DNA of 64,000 nt from Lysobacter daejeonensis GH1-9 (lineage in GTDB: Bacteria > Pseudomonadota > Gammaproteobacteria > Xanthomonadales > Xanthomonadaceae), in assembly GCF_000768355.1 (NCBI RefSeq), contig NZ_AVPU01000001.1, positions 1 through 64,000 of the forward strand, read 5' to 3'. Shown one piece after another: positions 28,784 through 43,144 of the stretch. The first letter of the stretch is position 1. Every line of letters starts with the position of its first letter. The position numbers and the translations under genes were made by a program. Below the pieces are notes generated by a model, which did not search any database, was not told the DNA's origin, and saw nothing but the letters and a program-made list of their open reading frames with translations.

Positions 28784-29659
28784 ATGACGATGCCCGCGCC
28801 TTCCGCCTATGAACGCTACCTGCCTTGGAAACGCACCGTGGAGGTCAGTTACTGGCTCGGGCTGACCCTGGTGAATGCGGTGGCGAACAGCGTCACCGTG
28901 CTGATGGACGTGCGCCGGGTGGACCTGATGTTTGCCGACTGGGAGCCGGTGGCGTGGGAGACGTCCAGCGGGTTGATGCTCCTGCTGCTGGTGCCCCCGC
29001 TGGTCTGGTTCACCCGCCGGTTTCCCCTGCATTGGGACAACCTGCGTCAGCAGTTGCCCCGGCACTTGCTGGGAAGCGTGGTCTTTTCCGTTGCCCATGT
29101 CGCCGGGATGGTCGGGCTGCGCAAGGTGGCCTACGCCAGTCAAGGCTTGGTGTACGACTTCGGTTCCCTGCCGGTCGAATTGGGTTACGAATACCTGAAG
29201 GACATCCGGACCTACGTGGGGATGGTCGCGACCATCGAGATCTATCGGCTGGTGCTGCGACGCATGCAGGGTGAGGCCACGCTGCTGGCCGAGCCCGACG
29301 AGGGGGAGGCGGTGGAGTCCACGGATCGCCCGGAGCGCTTCCTCGTGCGCAAGCTGGGGCGTGAGTTCCTGGTGGCGGCCGCCGACATCGAGTGGCTGCA
29401 GGCGGCCGGCAACTACGTGAACCTGCGCGTACGGGGGCATGACTACCCGTTGCGGAGCACCATCTCCGGCATCGAGGCCAAGCTGGACCCCGCACGGTTC
29501 GTGCGCATACACCGCAGCTACATGGTCAATCTGGACCTGGTCACTTCGATCCAACCCCTGGAGAGTGGCGAGGCCAAGATCCAGCTCAAGGATGGAACGG
29601 AGTTGCCTTGCAGCCGGCGCTACCGGGACGCCCTGCGTGGGCCCGCCATTGCGGCTTGA
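28784..29659 (+). CDS. rpfD: LytTR-domain membrane regulator RpfD
   Basis: A 291-residue regulator with four hydrophobic segments in the first 165 residues (for example VSYWLGLTLVNAVANSVTVL and GLMLLLLVPPLVWF) and a C-terminal LytTR DNA-binding domain (about 185-285). The LytTR signature is visible as VAAADIEWLQAAGNYVNL, LRSTISGIEAKL and FVRIHRSYMVNLDLV. This architecture and its place between recJ and prfB match RpfD of the Xanthomonas rpf cluster. It could control the divergent acyltransferase, but no LytTR repeat pair was identified. Confidence 0.85.
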   Translation: MTMPAPSAYERYLPWKRTVEVSYWLGLTLVNAVANSVTVLMDVRRVDLMFADWEPVAWETSSGLMLLLLVPPLVWFTRRFPLHWDNLRQQLPRHLLGSVVFSVAHVAGMVGLRKVAYASQGLVYDFGSLPVELGYEYLKDIRTYVGMVATIEIYRLVLRRMQGEATLLAEPDEGEAVESTDRPERFLVRKLGREFLVAAADIEWLQAAGNYVNLRVRGHDYPLRSTISGIEAKLDPARFVRIHRSYMVNLDLVTSIQPLESGEAKIQLKDGTELPCSRRYRDALRGPAIAA

Positions 29660-29692
29660 GAGGGCTTTCGCCTGCAACGACCCATGGCTTGC

Positions 29693-29698
29693 TAGAAT
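29693..29698 (+). promoter_or_regulatory. -10 element of the prfB promoter
   Basis: TAGAAT 40 bases before the prfB ATG, with no strong -35. It would give a leader of about 33 bases. Confidence 0.4.
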
Positions 29699-29737
29699 TG
29701 CGGGTTCATCACCGCACGACCAAAACGGACACCCAGC

Positions 29738-30866
29738 ATGATCGAGCTGAATCCCGTCCGCCAGCGAATCGCCGACCTTCGGGAACGGCTGGATTCGCTG
29801 AGGGGGTATCTTTGACTTCGATGGCAAGGTTGAACGCCTCGAAGAAGTAAACCGCGAACTGGAAAGCCCCGACGTCTGGAACGACGCCGATCGGGCCCAG
29901 GCCCTGGGGCGCGAACGCGCCTCGTTGGACAAGGTGGTCAGTGGTATCCGCGACCTGACCGATGGCCTGGTCGGAGCCAACGAGCTGCTCGAACTGGCCG
30001 AGATGGAAAACGACGAGGGCACCGCGCTGGCCGTGGTGGACGACGTCGACCGCTATGCCAAGGACGTGGAGAAGCTGGAGTTCCAGCGCATGTTCTCGGG
30101 CAAGATGGACTCGGCCAACGCGTTCATCGACATCCAGGCTGGTGCTGGCGGTACGGAAGCCCAGGACTGGGCGGAAATCCTGCTGCGCATGTACCTGCGC
30201 TGGTGCGAGTCGCGCGGCTGGAAGACCGAACTGATGGAGGCCAGTGGTGGCGACGTGGCGGGTATCAAGTCCGCGACCGTCCGCGTCGAGGGCGACTTCG
30301 CCTACGGCTGGCTGAAGACCGAGACTGGCGTGCACCGCCTGGTGCGCAAGTCGCCGTTCGACTCCGACAACCGCCGCCACACCTCGTTCACCTCGGTGTT
30401 CGTGTCGCCGGAAGTCGATGACAGCTTCGAGATCGACATCAATCCCGCGGACCTGAAGACGGACGTGTACCGCTCGTCCGGTGCGGGCGGCCAGCACGTC
30501 AACAAGACCGAATCGGCCGTGCGCATCACGCACGTGCCGACCGGGATTGTCGTGGCCTGCCAGACCGGCCGCAGCCAGCACCAGAACCGCGACAATGCGA
30601 TGAAGATGCTGGCCGCCAAGCTCTATGAGCTGGAAATGCAGAAGCGCAACGCCGAGAGGGACGCGCTGGAAGCCAGCAAGTCCGACATCGGCTGGGGCAG
30701 CCAGATCCGCAACTACGTGCTGGACCAGAGCCGCATCAAGGACCTGCGCACCGGCGTGGAGCGCAGTGACACCCAGAAGGTGCTGGACGGCGACCTGGAC
30801 GAGTTCGTCGAGGCCAGCCTCAAGTCCGGCCTGGAGGTCGGCTCCAAACGCGCGGACATGGCCTGA
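29738..30866 (+). CDS. prfB: Peptide chain release factor RF2 (programmed +1 frameshift)
   Basis: RF2 ends translation at UGA and UAA. The gene is in two frames: 25 codons from ATG 29738 end at an in-frame TGA (29813-29815), and translation continues in the +1 frame from GAC 29814 to 30866, giving 375 residues. Key motifs are the stop-reading SPF in KSPFDSDN and the catalytic GGQ at 250-252 ([12 protein letters not shown]), the same numbering as in E. coli. The shift lets RF2 control its own level: when RF2 is scarce, ribosomes slip past the TGA. Genes called from 29925 onwards miss the N-terminus. Confidence 0.97.
29801..29816 (+). other. RF2 +1 frameshift site
   Basis: AGGGGG at 29801-29806 acts as an internal Shine-Dalgarno sequence three bases before the slippery CTT TGA C (29810-29816). 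This is the conserved RF2 recoding signal. Confidence 0.95.
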
Positions 30867-31074
30867 CGTCGCGGGCGGGGCGCTTGCCCCACCTTCGTCC
30901 ACGCCAGCCCAAACGTGGTGCCAGCCAGCAGGCTGGCGTCACGCCTCCCGGCCCGGCAGGATGGGGCCGGGGCGACACCGGGCCAGGGATCGGTCACGGA
31001 CGCCAAGCCATGGACGCACGGCAACCGATTCGACCCCCCCCGCAAACCCCTTGTAACTCTTCGACCCCACTGCG

Positions 31075-32595
<1,521 letters not shown>

Positions 32596-32699
32596 ACCGC
32601 TCCCTCTTTTTGCCAAGGAATGGCTGCATGCACCCGAACGGAACGATATGCTGGGCACGGTGTGCCGCACCCTTGGCGGCACAAAGGGCAGGTGCCTGA

Positions 32700-33758
32700 G
32701 TGAATGTGGTCATTGTCGATGATCAAACCTCCGCGCGAACCATGTTGCGGCGCATCATCGAGGACATCACGCCGGAGTTGCAGGTCCACGACTTCGGCGA
32801 GCCGGAAACCGCGCTGGCCTGGTGCGAAGCCGGTCACTCGGATCTGTTGCTGCTGGACTACCGCATGCCGGGCATCGACGGGCTGGAGTTCGCCCGTCGG
32901 TTCCGCCGCCGCCCGACCCATCGCGACGTGCCGATCATCCTGGTCACCGTGGTCGGGGACGAACCTCTCCGGCAAGCGGCGCTCGACGCAGGGGTGATTG
33001 ACTTCCTGGTCAAGCCGGTTCGGCCGCGCGAACTGCGCGCCCGCTGCCGCAACCTGTTGCACCTGCGCCAGCAGTCCGAGCACGTGAAGCAGCGCGCACT
33101 TTCGCTGGAGCAACGACTGTTGGCCAGCATGCACGAGGTGGAGGAGCGCGAACGCGAGACGCTGTCACGCCTGGCGCGCGCCATCGAGCTGCGCGACACC
33201 GGGACCAGCGTGTACCTGGAGCGCATGGCCCACGTGGCCGGACTGATTGCCGAGGAGCTGGGCCTGTCGGAAGACGAAGCGCGGCTGATCGAGATGGCGG
33301 CGCCGCTCCACGACGTGGGCAAGATTGCGATCCCCGATTCGGTGCTGCTCAAGGCCGGCCCGCTCAACGAGAACGAGCGCGACGTCATGCGAACGCATCC
33401 GCGCATCGGCCACCATCTGCTCAGTGGCAGCCAGAACCGCTTCATCCAGTTGGGCGCGACGATCGCATTGCGCCACCACGAGCGCTACGACGGGTCCGGT
33501 TACCCGGATGGCCTCGTTGGCGCGGAGATCCCGTTGGAAGCGAGGATCGTGGCAACCGCTGATGTGTTCGATGCGCTGCTGTCGCCACGCCCTTACAAGC
33601 ATGCCTGGACCATCGAGGAAGCCTTGGAGTACCTGGCCTCTGAACGCGGCCGGCTGTTCGATCCGGATTGCGTCGATGTACTGATCCGGGCGAGCGAACG
33701 CTTGCACGATATTTGCCGCCGCTATTCCAAGGGCAGCCCCCGCTCGGATAGGGAGTGA
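32700..33758 (+). CDS. rpfG: DSF response regulator RpfG (REC + HD-GYP)
   Basis: A 352-residue response regulator. The receiver domain (1-120) has VIVDDQTSAR and the phospho-acceptor D53 in LLLLDYRMPG; the HD-GYP domain (about 155-350) shows the H204-D205 pair in LHDVGKIA and an intact GYP at 267-269 (GSGYPDG), so it is predicted to hydrolyse cyclic di-GMP. In Xanthomonas RpfG is activated by RpfC on DSF binding. The start is GTG 32700. rpfC follows after three bases; the rpfH gene found between them in X. campestris is missing. Confidence 0.95.
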   Translation: MNVVIVDDQTSARTMLRRIIEDITPELQVHDFGEPETALAWCEAGHSDLLLLDYRMPGIDGLEFARRFRRRPTHRDVPIILVTVVGDEPLRQAALDAGVIDFLVKPVRPRELRARCRNLLHLRQQSEHVKQRALSLEQRLLASMHEVEERERETLSRLARAIELRDTGTSVYLERMAHVAGLIAEELGLSEDEARLIEMAAPLHDVGKIAIPDSVLLKAGPLNENERDVMRTHPRIGHHLLSGSQNRFIQLGATIALRHHERYDGSGYPDGLVGAEIPLEARIVATADVFDALLSPRPYKHAWTIEEALEYLASERGRLFDPDCVDVLIRASERLHDICRRYSKGSPRSDRE

Positions 33759-33761
33759 CCG

Positions 33762-35945
33762 ATGAACCATTTCCTGGATTGGCTCAGGGCGCGCCTGTCG
33801 CAGCGCACTGACAGCGAGCATGGCCAGGCGATGGTGCGGTTGGCCGTGTTGCTGGTGGTGCTGGTGTATCTCAAGGCCAGCGGGGTTCGCGAGAGCATGT
33901 CGGCCGCCATCTACGGCGACGTCCTGGCGATGGTGGCGACGGGCTTCACCATTGGGGCCGTGCTGCTGGGCTGGATCGTGGCGCGCCCGGAACGCTCGCA
34001 CGTGCGACGCGGCATCGGCATGGCTGCCGACTATGGCTTGATGGCTGCGGCCATGGTCCGGATGGGCGAGCCGCTGGCCTGGGTCTACGTGATCCTGATG
34101 TGGGTGACGGTGGGCAACGGTCTCCGGTTCGGCAATCGCTATCTCGCGGCAGCAGTGGTGGTGGCCTCGGTGGCTTTCGGATATGTCATCGCGGTGACCC
34201 CTTATTGGCAGGACAACCGCGTGTTGGCGGTGGGGCTGCTGCTGGGCCTGGCGGCGGTGCCGATGTACCTGTCGGGCCTGTTGCGGGCACTGACGCGCGC
34301 CACCGATGAGGCGCGTCGCGCCAGTGAAGCCAAGTCGCGCTTCCTGGCCAACATGAGCCATGAATTCCGCACGCCGCTCAACGGCCTGGCGGGCATGTCG
34401 GAGCTGCTGGCCGCCACCCGCCTGGACGAGGAGCAGCGCGAGTGCGTCAACACCATCCGCGCCTCTACCCAGTCGCTGCTGGCACTGGTGCAGGATGTGC
34501 TGGACATTTCCGCCATCGAGGCGGGCAAGCTGAAGCTCGACCTCACCGAGTTCTCGCCGCGGGACCTGGTGGACAGCATCGGGCTGATCCTCGCCCCCCA
34601 GGCGCGCGCCAAACGGCTGCGTTTCTCAATGTCGTTGGACGATGCGGTTCCGCCCCTGCTTTGCGGTGACGTGGCCCACCTTCGCCAGGTGTTGCTGAAC
34701 CTGGCGGGCAATGCGGTCAAGTTCACCCAGAATGGCTCGGTGAGCCTGCAAGTAGCGTCGGTAGGCACGCTGGATGGCCGTACGCGCCTGCGCTTCACGG
34801 TAACCGACACGGGCGTCGGGGTGCCGGATTCGGTGCGTCACCGCCTGTTCGAGGCGTTTGAACAGGCCGACTCCAGCCTTGGGCGCCGCTATGGCGGCAC
34901 GGGTTTGGGTACCACGATTGCCAAGGGCCTGACCGAGGCGATGGGCGGCACGATCGGTTTCGAGAGCGCCGAAGGAAGAGGCAGCCGCTTCTGGGTGGAG
35001 CTGCCCTTCGATGTGCCAAGCCGCGAGTCCGTGGCGTTGCCCTCAGGCGCGGGAGAGACTGCGAACCCGGAAGGGCGCCGGGACACGTCAGACGCGGCAG
35101 AGAACGTGATTGCGTTCTCCGACCCGTTCCTGCGCCATCGCGCGCGCGTGCGCAGCATGCGCATCCTGATCGCCGATGACCACGCCGCAAACCGGCTGGT
35201 GCTGGAACGCCTGCTGCGCAAGGCTGGCCACCGCGTCACCAGCGTGGACAGCGGCGAGGATGTCCTGTCGGCGATGGAGCAGGCGGAGTTCGATGCGGCG
35301 ATCGTTGACCTGCATATGCCGGACATGAGCGGTCTGGACCTGCTTCACCATCTGCGGGTGCTGCAAGCCGGTGCCCCGGCCAAGACGCCGGTGATGGTGC
35401 TTAGCGCCGATGTGACGCCGGATGCCATCGAATCCTGTAGGCGGGCGGGCGCGTGGGAATTCCTGGCCAAGCCCGTGGCCACTTCGCGCTTGTTGGAGCT
35501 GCTGGGCAACCTGGCCAATGGCGTGGCGCCCACGACGGCCCCCGTGGCGGCGCGGGGCGAGGGCGGCATTGCCGCCAATGTGTTTGATCCCAGCGTGCTG
35601 GACGAACTGCGATCGCTCGGGTTGGGCGAATCGTTCGAACGTGAATTCATCGTGCAATGCCTGCGCGATGCCGAGGAGTGCCTGATGCAGCTCAGCCAGG
35701 GTGGGGACCATGGTGATTGGGACCGCATCCGGGAACAGGCCCATGCCCTGAAAGGCGTGGCCAGCAACCTGGGCCTGATGCGCTTGTCCTCGGCCAGCGG
35801 CGAGGTGATGCGCATGCAGGACTGGCAGCTTTCGCGCGATTGGCGGCAGCACGCGATCAAGCTGGGCGAGCAGCTCTCCCTGGGACGTTCCGCATTGGAC
35901 CGGCGGACGCAGGCCTTGGGCGCGAGTGGCGAGAACGCGCCCTGA
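33762..35945 (+). CDS. rpfC: DSF sensor hybrid histidine kinase RpfC
   Basis: A 727-residue hybrid kinase, practically the length of X. campestris RpfC. Up to five membrane helices occupy residues 20-175, followed by HisKA with H200 in [19 protein letters not shown], HATPase_c ([12 protein letters not shown]), a receiver domain with D516 in [12 protein letters not shown] and a C-terminal Hpt domain with H661 in [12 protein letters not shown]. Phosphate passes H200-D516-H661 and then to RpfG. RpfC also restrains RpfF by direct contact in Xanthomonas. It is co-transcribed with rpfG and convergent with rpfF, 18 bases apart. Confidence 0.95.
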   Translation: MNHFLDWLRARLSQRTDSEHGQAMVRLAVLLVVLVYLKASGVRESMSAAIYGDVLAMVATGFTIGAVLLGWIVARPERSHVRRGIGMAADYGLMAAAMVRMGEPLAWVYVILMWVTVGNGLRFGNRYLAAAVVVASVAFGYVIAVTPYWQDNRVLAVGLLLGLAAVPMYLSGLLRALTRATDEARRASEAKSRFLANMSHEFRTPLNGLAGMSELLAATRLDEEQRECVNTIRASTQSLLALVQDVLDISAIEAGKLKLDLTEFSPRDLVDSIGLILAPQARAKRLRFSMSLDDAVPPLLCGDVAHLRQVLLNLAGNAVKFTQNGSVSLQVASVGTLDGRTRLRFTVTDTGVGVPDSVRHRLFEAFEQADSSLGRRYGGTGLGTTIAKGLTEAMGGTIGFESAEGRGSRFWVELPFDVPSRESVALPSGAGETANPEGRRDTSDAAENVIAFSDPFLRHRARVRSMRILIADDHAANRLVLERLLRKAGHRVTSVDSGEDVLSAMEQAEFDAAIVDLHMPDMSGLDLLHHLRVLQAGAPAKTPVMVLSADVTPDAIESCRRAGAWEFLAKPVATSRLLELLGNLANGVAPTTAPVAARGEGGIAANVFDPSVLDELRSLGLGESFEREFIVQCLRDAEECLMQLSQGGDHGDWDRIREQAHALKGVASNLGLMRLSSASGEVMRMQDWQLSRDWRQHAIKLGEQLSLGRSALDRRTQALGASGENAP

Positions 35946-35963
35946 CCCTGCGCGCGGCCGGCC

Positions 35964-36830
35964 TCACCCGGCCATACCGCCGCGCCGCGCTTGCGCGCGC
36001 ACGATCCGCTCCATGGTCCGCAACGAACGCTCACCCAGCTGCAGGGCGGTGTCCACCCAGACTTCGGTGATGCGCATCAGCTCGTCCCTTTCCACCGGCT
36101 GCGACAACGCGCGCACGCGATTCAGGGCGCGGTGCGCGTGCGGAGCCCGCTGCTGCTGGCGGATCAGCTCACGCACGGCCTGTTCGCCATGGCCCTTCGG
36201 CACGAGTACATCGACCACGCCCATGGCGTGCAGTTCGTCACTGGTGTAGACGCGGCCTTCCAGGATGATGCGCTCCGCCAGCTGCGGGCTGACGCGACGC
36301 GAGAGGAAGGAGTACGCGCCCATGCCCGGGAACAGGCCAAACAGGACTTCGGGCAGACCCATGTCCACGCCCTGCTCGGCGACGATCGTATGGCAAGACA
36401 GCGCAAGTTCAAGCCCGCCGCCCAACGCATCGCCCTGCACCAGCGCGATCGTGCGGAAATCCCCACCCAGGCCGGTGTGGAACTGGTACACGCCTTCCAC
36501 GCAGCTCTGGGCATAGGCGAGCAGTTCATCACGGTTGCCCGAACGTATCAGTTTGCCGAACAGGTCAAGGTCGCCACCCAGGTTGAACGCCTGCGCCGAT
36601 GAGGCGATGACCAGGTGGCGCAGTCCACCCGCGCCCGGCGACGGGGTGGGGGAGGCGACCGAGGCCAGGTACGCGTGCATGTCCACCATCAGCTCGGTGC
36701 GGAAGCACGGACGGACGCCCGGGCGGATGTCGGCGTGCATGTACATCCAAATTTCGTTGCCGTTGGCGTCGGCCTCGATTTCCACGGTGGGGTAGGGGCG
36801 AGTACGGCAGGATTTTTCGATGACGCTCAT
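35964..36830 (-). CDS. rpfF: DSF synthase RpfF
   Basis: A 288-residue crotonase-fold enzyme that makes the diffusible signal factor, a cis-2-unsaturated fatty acid, from acyl-ACP by dehydration and thioester cleavage. The two catalytic glutamates are visible as E141 (GGGLELALSCHT) and E161 (MGLPEVLFGLFPGMGAYSF), the same numbers as in X. campestris RpfF. The oxyanion region FNLGGDLDLF and the C-terminal RITEVWVDTALQLGERSLRTM are also family-typical. ATG 36830 has a GAGGA ribosome-binding site. It follows rpfB on the same strand but 138 bases and a hairpin away. Confidence 0.95.
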   Translation of the reverse strand: MSVIEKSCRTRPYPTVEIEADANGNEIWMYMHADIRPGVRPCFRTELMVDMHAYLASVASPTPSPGAGGLRHLVIASSAQAFNLGGDLDLFGKLIRSGNRDELLAYAQSCVEGVYQFHTGLGGDFRTIALVQGDALGGGLELALSCHTIVAEQGVDMGLPEVLFGLFPGMGAYSFLSRRVSPQLAERIILEGRVYTSDELHAMGVVDVLVPKGHGEQAVRELIRQQQRAPHAHRALNRVRALSQPVERDELMRITEVWVDTALQLGERSLRTMERIVRAQARRGGMAG

Positions 36831-36919
36831 GGTGGCTTCCTCGGTAGTGGCGTTGTGGCGGTCGGGATTGGCACGCGGACCGAGTCCGATGCTACACCTC
36901 GAAAACGACCACAAACGAC

Positions 36920-36942
36920 AAGGCCCCTCGGGGAGGGGCCTT
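36920..36942 (-). terminator. Hairpin between rpfB and rpfF
   Basis: A 10-base stem AAGGCCCCTC / GAGGGGCCTT with a three-base loop. Read on the minus strand it follows rpfB and has no T run, so it may attenuate rather than stop read-through into rpfF. Confidence 0.45.
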
Positions 36943-36968
36943 GGAGGAAATCACTATGAAATCCGGGT

Positions 36969-38648
36969 TCAGTGCGGCGCGGTCTCGTCACGCAATTCGC
37001 GGCGCAGGATCTTGCCGACATTGGTCTTCGGCAGTTCCTTGCGGAACTCGACGATCTTGGGCTGTTTGTACCCGGTCAGGTTCTCGCGTGCGTGAGCCTT
37101 CACCTGTTCAGCCGTGAGGCTGGGGTCCTTCTTGACGATGACCACCTTGACCGCTTCACCCGACTTCTCGTCCGGCACGCCGACGGCCGCGACTTCCAGC
37201 ACGCCCGGCATCATGGCGATGACGTCCTCGATCTCGTTGGGGTACACGTTGAACCCCGAGACCAGGATCATGTCCTTCTTGCGATCGACGACATAGAAGA
37301 AGCCCTTCTCGTCCATCCGCGCCATGTCGCCGGTGTGCAGCCAGCCATCGACATCGATGACCGCTGCGGTTTCTTCCGGCCGCTGCCAGTAACCCTTCAT
37401 GACCTGCGGGCCCTTGATGCACAGTTCACCCACTTCGCCCTGGGGCAGCGGGTTGCCGTTCTCGTCCTTGATGCACGCATCGGTGGACGGAATCGGCAGG
37501 CCGATGGCGCCGTTGTATTCCTCCAGCGTCATCGGGTTGATGCAGGCCGCCGGCGAGGTCTCGGTCAGCCCGTAGGCCTCCACCAGCGTGTTGCCGGTAA
37601 CCTGCTTCCAGCGCTCGGCAACCGAACGCTGCACCGCCATGCCACCGCCCAGGGTGAGGTGCAGGCGGGAGAAGTCGATTTCGTCGAAGCCGGGCGTGTT
37701 GAGCAGGCCGTTGAACAGGGTGTTGACGCCGGTAATGGCCGTGAACGGCACGCCCTTCAGTTCCTTCACGAATGCCGGCATGTCGCGGGGGTTGGTGATC
37801 ATGTAGTTCAGGCCGCCGAACTTCATGAACACCAGGCCGTTCGCCGTGAGCGCGAAGATGTGGTACAGCGGCAGGGCGGTGACGATGATCTCCTCGCCCA
37901 TCTTGATGTTGCCACCCACCCACGCCGCCGCCTGCTGCATGTTGGCGACGAGGTTGCGATGCGTAAGCATCGCCCCCTTGGCCACGCCGGTCGTGCCGCC
38001 GGTGTACTGCAGGAAAGCGATATCGCTGGCTTCGATGTCCACGTCCGGCAGGCTGTGCATCTGTCCGAGCGTCAATGCATCGCGGAAGCGGATCGCGCCC
38101 GGGATGTCGTAGTCGGGCACCATCTTCTTCACGTACTTCAGCACGAAGTTGACGATCGGGCCCTTGGGGAAGGCGAGCATGTCGCCCAGACCGGTGGTGA
38201 TCACCTGCTTGACCTGGGTGTCGGCGAGCACTTCCTGGACCGTGTGTCCGAAGTTGTCCATGACCAACACGACGCTCGCACCGGAATCGACGAGCTGGTG
38301 CCGGAGCTCGCGGGCGGTGTACATCGGGTTGGTGTTCACCACCGTCAAGCCCGCGCGCAGGATGCCGAACGTCGCGATCGGATACTGCAGGCAGTTGGGC
38401 ATCATGATCGCGACGCGATCGCCTTTCTTAAGCTTCAGCTCGCCCAGCAGGTAGGCAGCGAACTGCGCGCTGAGCCGGTCGATGTCGCCATAGGTCAGCG
38501 TCTTGCCGAGGTTGGAGAACGCGGGGCGGTCACGATAGTTGGCGATCGCGGCATCGAGCACCGATACGATGGAAGGAAACTCGTCGACGTTGATCTCCGA
38601 CGGAATTCCTGATGGGTACTGGGCCAGCCACGGTCGAGCATTGGTCAT
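36969..38648 (-). CDS. rpfB: Long-chain acyl-CoA ligase RpfB (FadD type)
   Basis: A 559-residue AMP-forming ligase. The P-loop-like motif [16 protein letters not shown], the adenine motif [12 protein letters not shown] and the hinge motif [27 protein letters not shown] are all intact. FadD-type enzymes activate free fatty acids to acyl-CoA; in Xanthomonas RpfB also turns over DSF and helps scavenge the fatty acids released by RpfF. ATG 38648 starts [12 protein letters not shown] with a GAGGGG ribosome-binding site; the upstream open frame is not family-like. It is divergent from the small lipoprotein gene. Confidence 0.93.
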   Translation of the reverse strand: MTNARPWLAQYPSGIPSEINVDEFPSIVSVLDAAIANYRDRPAFSNLGKTLTYGDIDRLSAQFAAYLLGELKLKKGDRVAIMMPNCLQYPIATFGILRAGLTVVNTNPMYTARELRHQLVDSGASVVLVMDNFGHTVQEVLADTQVKQVITTGLGDMLAFPKGPIVNFVLKYVKKMVPDYDIPGAIRFRDALTLGQMHSLPDVDIEASDIAFLQYTGGTTGVAKGAMLTHRNLVANMQQAAAWVGGNIKMGEEIIVTALPLYHIFALTANGLVFMKFGGLNYMITNPRDMPAFVKELKGVPFTAITGVNTLFNGLLNTPGFDEIDFSRLHLTLGGGMAVQRSVAERWKQVTGNTLVEAYGLTETSPAACINPMTLEEYNGAIGLPIPSTDACIKDENGNPLPQGEVGELCIKGPQVMKGYWQRPEETAAVIDVDGWLHTGDMARMDEKGFFYVVDRKKDMILVSGFNVYPNEIEDVIAMMPGVLEVAAVGVPDEKSGEAVKVVIVKKDPSLTAEQVKAHARENLTGYKQPKIVEFRKELPKTNVGKILRRELRDETAPH

Positions 38649-38807
38649 CGCGATCCCCTCTATATCGCTTGTTTTGTGGCCGCTCGGTGCGCGGATGCGC
38701 AGCCGTACGGTCTTTGACCGGATTGGAGCATAGGGTGTTGGGACTGGCAAGGCGGCCCCCGGCCCGCTAGCGTTGGACGGGTTGATGACGCAAGGGAGGG
38801 GGAGGCT

Positions 38808-39260
38808 CTGGACACGTTACGCCGATGCTTCTGGGCGATTGTGTGCGTTTGCGCACTCCATGGTTGCGCGCGCACGGCTCCCGAGGAACGCCTGCGACAG
38901 ACCGTTGCTGCATCGCAGCACGCCCTGGAGGGTCGCGATGCCGCGGCCCTTGCCGGCAACGTGGCCGAAGACTTCGTTGGCCCCGACGGCATGGACCGTA
39001 CAGGCTTGCGCCGTACGGCCCAAGCAGCGTTCCTTCGCTACCGGGCCGTGGGCGTGACCCTTGGCCCGATGCAGGTGGACATGGCCGCTGACAGTCGCCA
39101 TGCCACCGTCCGCTTCACCGCCGCGCTCACCGGCGGCGACGGCGCGACCCTGCCCGAGAGTGCGCGCCTGTACCAGGTGGAGAGTGGATGGCGGCTGGTG
39201 GACGATGCATGGGAGCTCACCAGCCTGCGCTGGAGCGGTGCAGGGCAGGGCGTGCCCTGA
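38808..39260 (+). CDS. Small lipoprotein, NTF2/SnoaL-like, function unknown
   Basis: About 150 residues. The conventional start would be GTG 38841, but that leaves only MCVCALHGC before the mature part. Reading back in frame to CTG 38808, just after an AGGGGGAGG ribosome-binding site, gives two arginines, a hydrophobic core ([11 protein letters not shown]) and the lipobox LHGC, a complete lipoprotein signal. No ATG, GTG or TTG occurs in between. The mature protein has the alternation of a cystatin/NTF2-like domain ([35 protein letters not shown]). Its stop is six bases from the acnA stop. Confidence 0.6.
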   Translation: MDTLRRCFWAIVCVCALHGCARTAPEERLRQTVAASQHALEGRDAAALAGNVAEDFVGPDGMDRTGLRRTAQAAFLRYRAVGVTLGPMQVDMAADSRHATVRFTAALTGGDGATLPESARLYQVESGWRLVDDAWELTSLRWSGAGQGVP

Positions 39261-39266
39261 CCTGTG

Positions 39267-42047
<2,781 letters not shown>

Positions 42048-42274
42048 GGGGGTTGCAGCTCCTTTGGCAGGGGGCGGGCAAGCCGCGCATGCGGGGCATG
42101 GCGGGCATCCTTGGGTGCCGTAGGGCGGGCCGTGCGGCACGACGTACTCCATTATGGCTCCGGCATATTCAGGTTGGGTGAGGTGCCGGTTGGAACGCTG
42201 TGTCCGGGCATTGGACCTTCGTCGAATATGGTCGCGAGCCTTTGCGACTGGCTTCCCGGAAGCGGTATGCCAAC

Positions 42275-42313
42275 TTGAGTATGATCGTTCAGGTATGTAT
42301 GATTGATACATAC
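42275..42313 (+). promoter_or_regulatory. vapBC promoter and operator
   Basis: TTGAGT (42275-42280), exactly 17 bases, and TATGAT (42298-42303) form a good promoter. A perfect inverted repeat GTATGTAT-gattg-ATACATAC (42293-42313) covers the -10, in the right place for autorepression by the VapB-VapC complex. Confidence 0.75.
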
Positions 42314-42332
42314 TTCGATGCGGAGAGCACCC

Positions 42333-42578
42333 ATGGAAGCGACCGTTGGCGAGCGAGGCCAGATCACCCTGCCCAAGGCCGTGCGCGATGCGCTGGGCTT
42401 GGCCAAGGGCGCCCAGCTGAAGGTCGAGCTGGAGGGCAATCGCATCGTCCTGCGCAAGAGCGTGGACGACGCCATTTCCCGCGCCCGTGGTCGCTTCAAG
42501 CTGGATGGCTTTGCCTCCACCGACGAGGCCATGCGCGCCATTCGCGGCCGGGCCCCGGGCGAGCCGCTCGAGTCCTGA
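42333..42578 (+). CDS. vapB: VapB-type antitoxin (AbrB family)
   Basis: An 81-residue antitoxin. Residues 1-45 form the swapped-hairpin AbrB DNA-binding fold with the diagnostic GERGQITLPKAVRDALGLAKGAQ; the C-terminal tail (about 50-81) is the flexible part that blocks the toxin. ATG 42333 is used, with GGAGAG upstream; the frame is open from 42303 but that part contains the operator. The vapC start is 15 bases after its stop. It neutralises VapC and, with it, probably binds the palindrome at 42293-42313. Confidence 0.9.
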   Translation: MEATVGERGQITLPKAVRDALGLAKGAQLKVELEGNRIVLRKSVDDAISRARGRFKLDGFASTDEAMRAIRGRAPGEPLES

Positions 42579-42593
42579 CCGGGCGATGCGCCG

Positions 42594-42995
42594 ATGATCG
42601 CCATCGACTCCTCCGTCCTGATCGACCTGCTGGCCGATGGGCCCCAGGCCGATGCGGCCGAGGCCTGTCTGCGCCAGTGCCTGGGCAACGGTCCGGTGGT
42701 GATCAGCGACGTGGCCCTGGCGGAGGTGTGCAGTGCGCTGCGCGACGGGGCCGAAGCGCTGGCGGTGCTGGAGGAAATGAGCATCCGCTTCAGCGCGCTG
42801 GAGTCGAAGTCGGCCCTGCGCGCAGGTGAGATGCAGCGGCGCCATCGCCAACGCGGTGGCCCGCGTGCCCGCGCGGTGCCGGACTTCCTGATCGGTGCCC
42901 ACGCACTCCTGCAGTGCGACGGACTGATTACCCGCGACGACGGGTTCTATCGTCAGTACTTCAAGGGGCTCAAGCTGATCGTGCCGACTGCCTGA
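42594..42995 (+). CDS. vapC: VapC-type toxin, PIN-domain ribonuclease
   Basis: A 133-residue PIN-domain nuclease. The four acidic residues expected in the active site are visible: D5 in [12 protein letters not shown]44 in ALAEVC, D97 in [10 protein letters not shown] and D115/D116 in TRDDGFY. VapC toxins cleave initiator tRNA or 23S rRNA when freed from VapB; the target here is not predictable. It is the second gene of a two-gene operon between the aconitase genes. All catalytic residues are present, so the toxin is probably functional. Confidence 0.9.
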   Translation: MIAIDSSVLIDLLADGPQADAAEACLRQCLGNGPVVISDVALAEVCSALRDGAEALAVLEEMSIRFSALESKSALRAGEMQRRHRQRGGPRARAVPDFLIGAHALLQCDGLITRDDGFYRQYFKGLKLIVPTA

Positions 42996-43144
42996 GCTTC
43001 TGGCGGAGTGGCCCCATGCCCGAGCGGAGCCACGATGCCGTATCTGCAACATCCCATTCGAAATACCTGTTTCGCACTACCGCTTCATCCCATTTCAAAA
43101 CCTGGATCCCATCGCAGGGATCCTGTAATTCACCGGAGTCCTCC

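Noticed and set aside
42048-43052. Extension of the acnA reading frame upstream through the vapBC genes
   Set aside because: The aconitase N-terminus is clearly at 42047 with a ribosome-binding site; the extension is antisense to vapBC and unlike the family.
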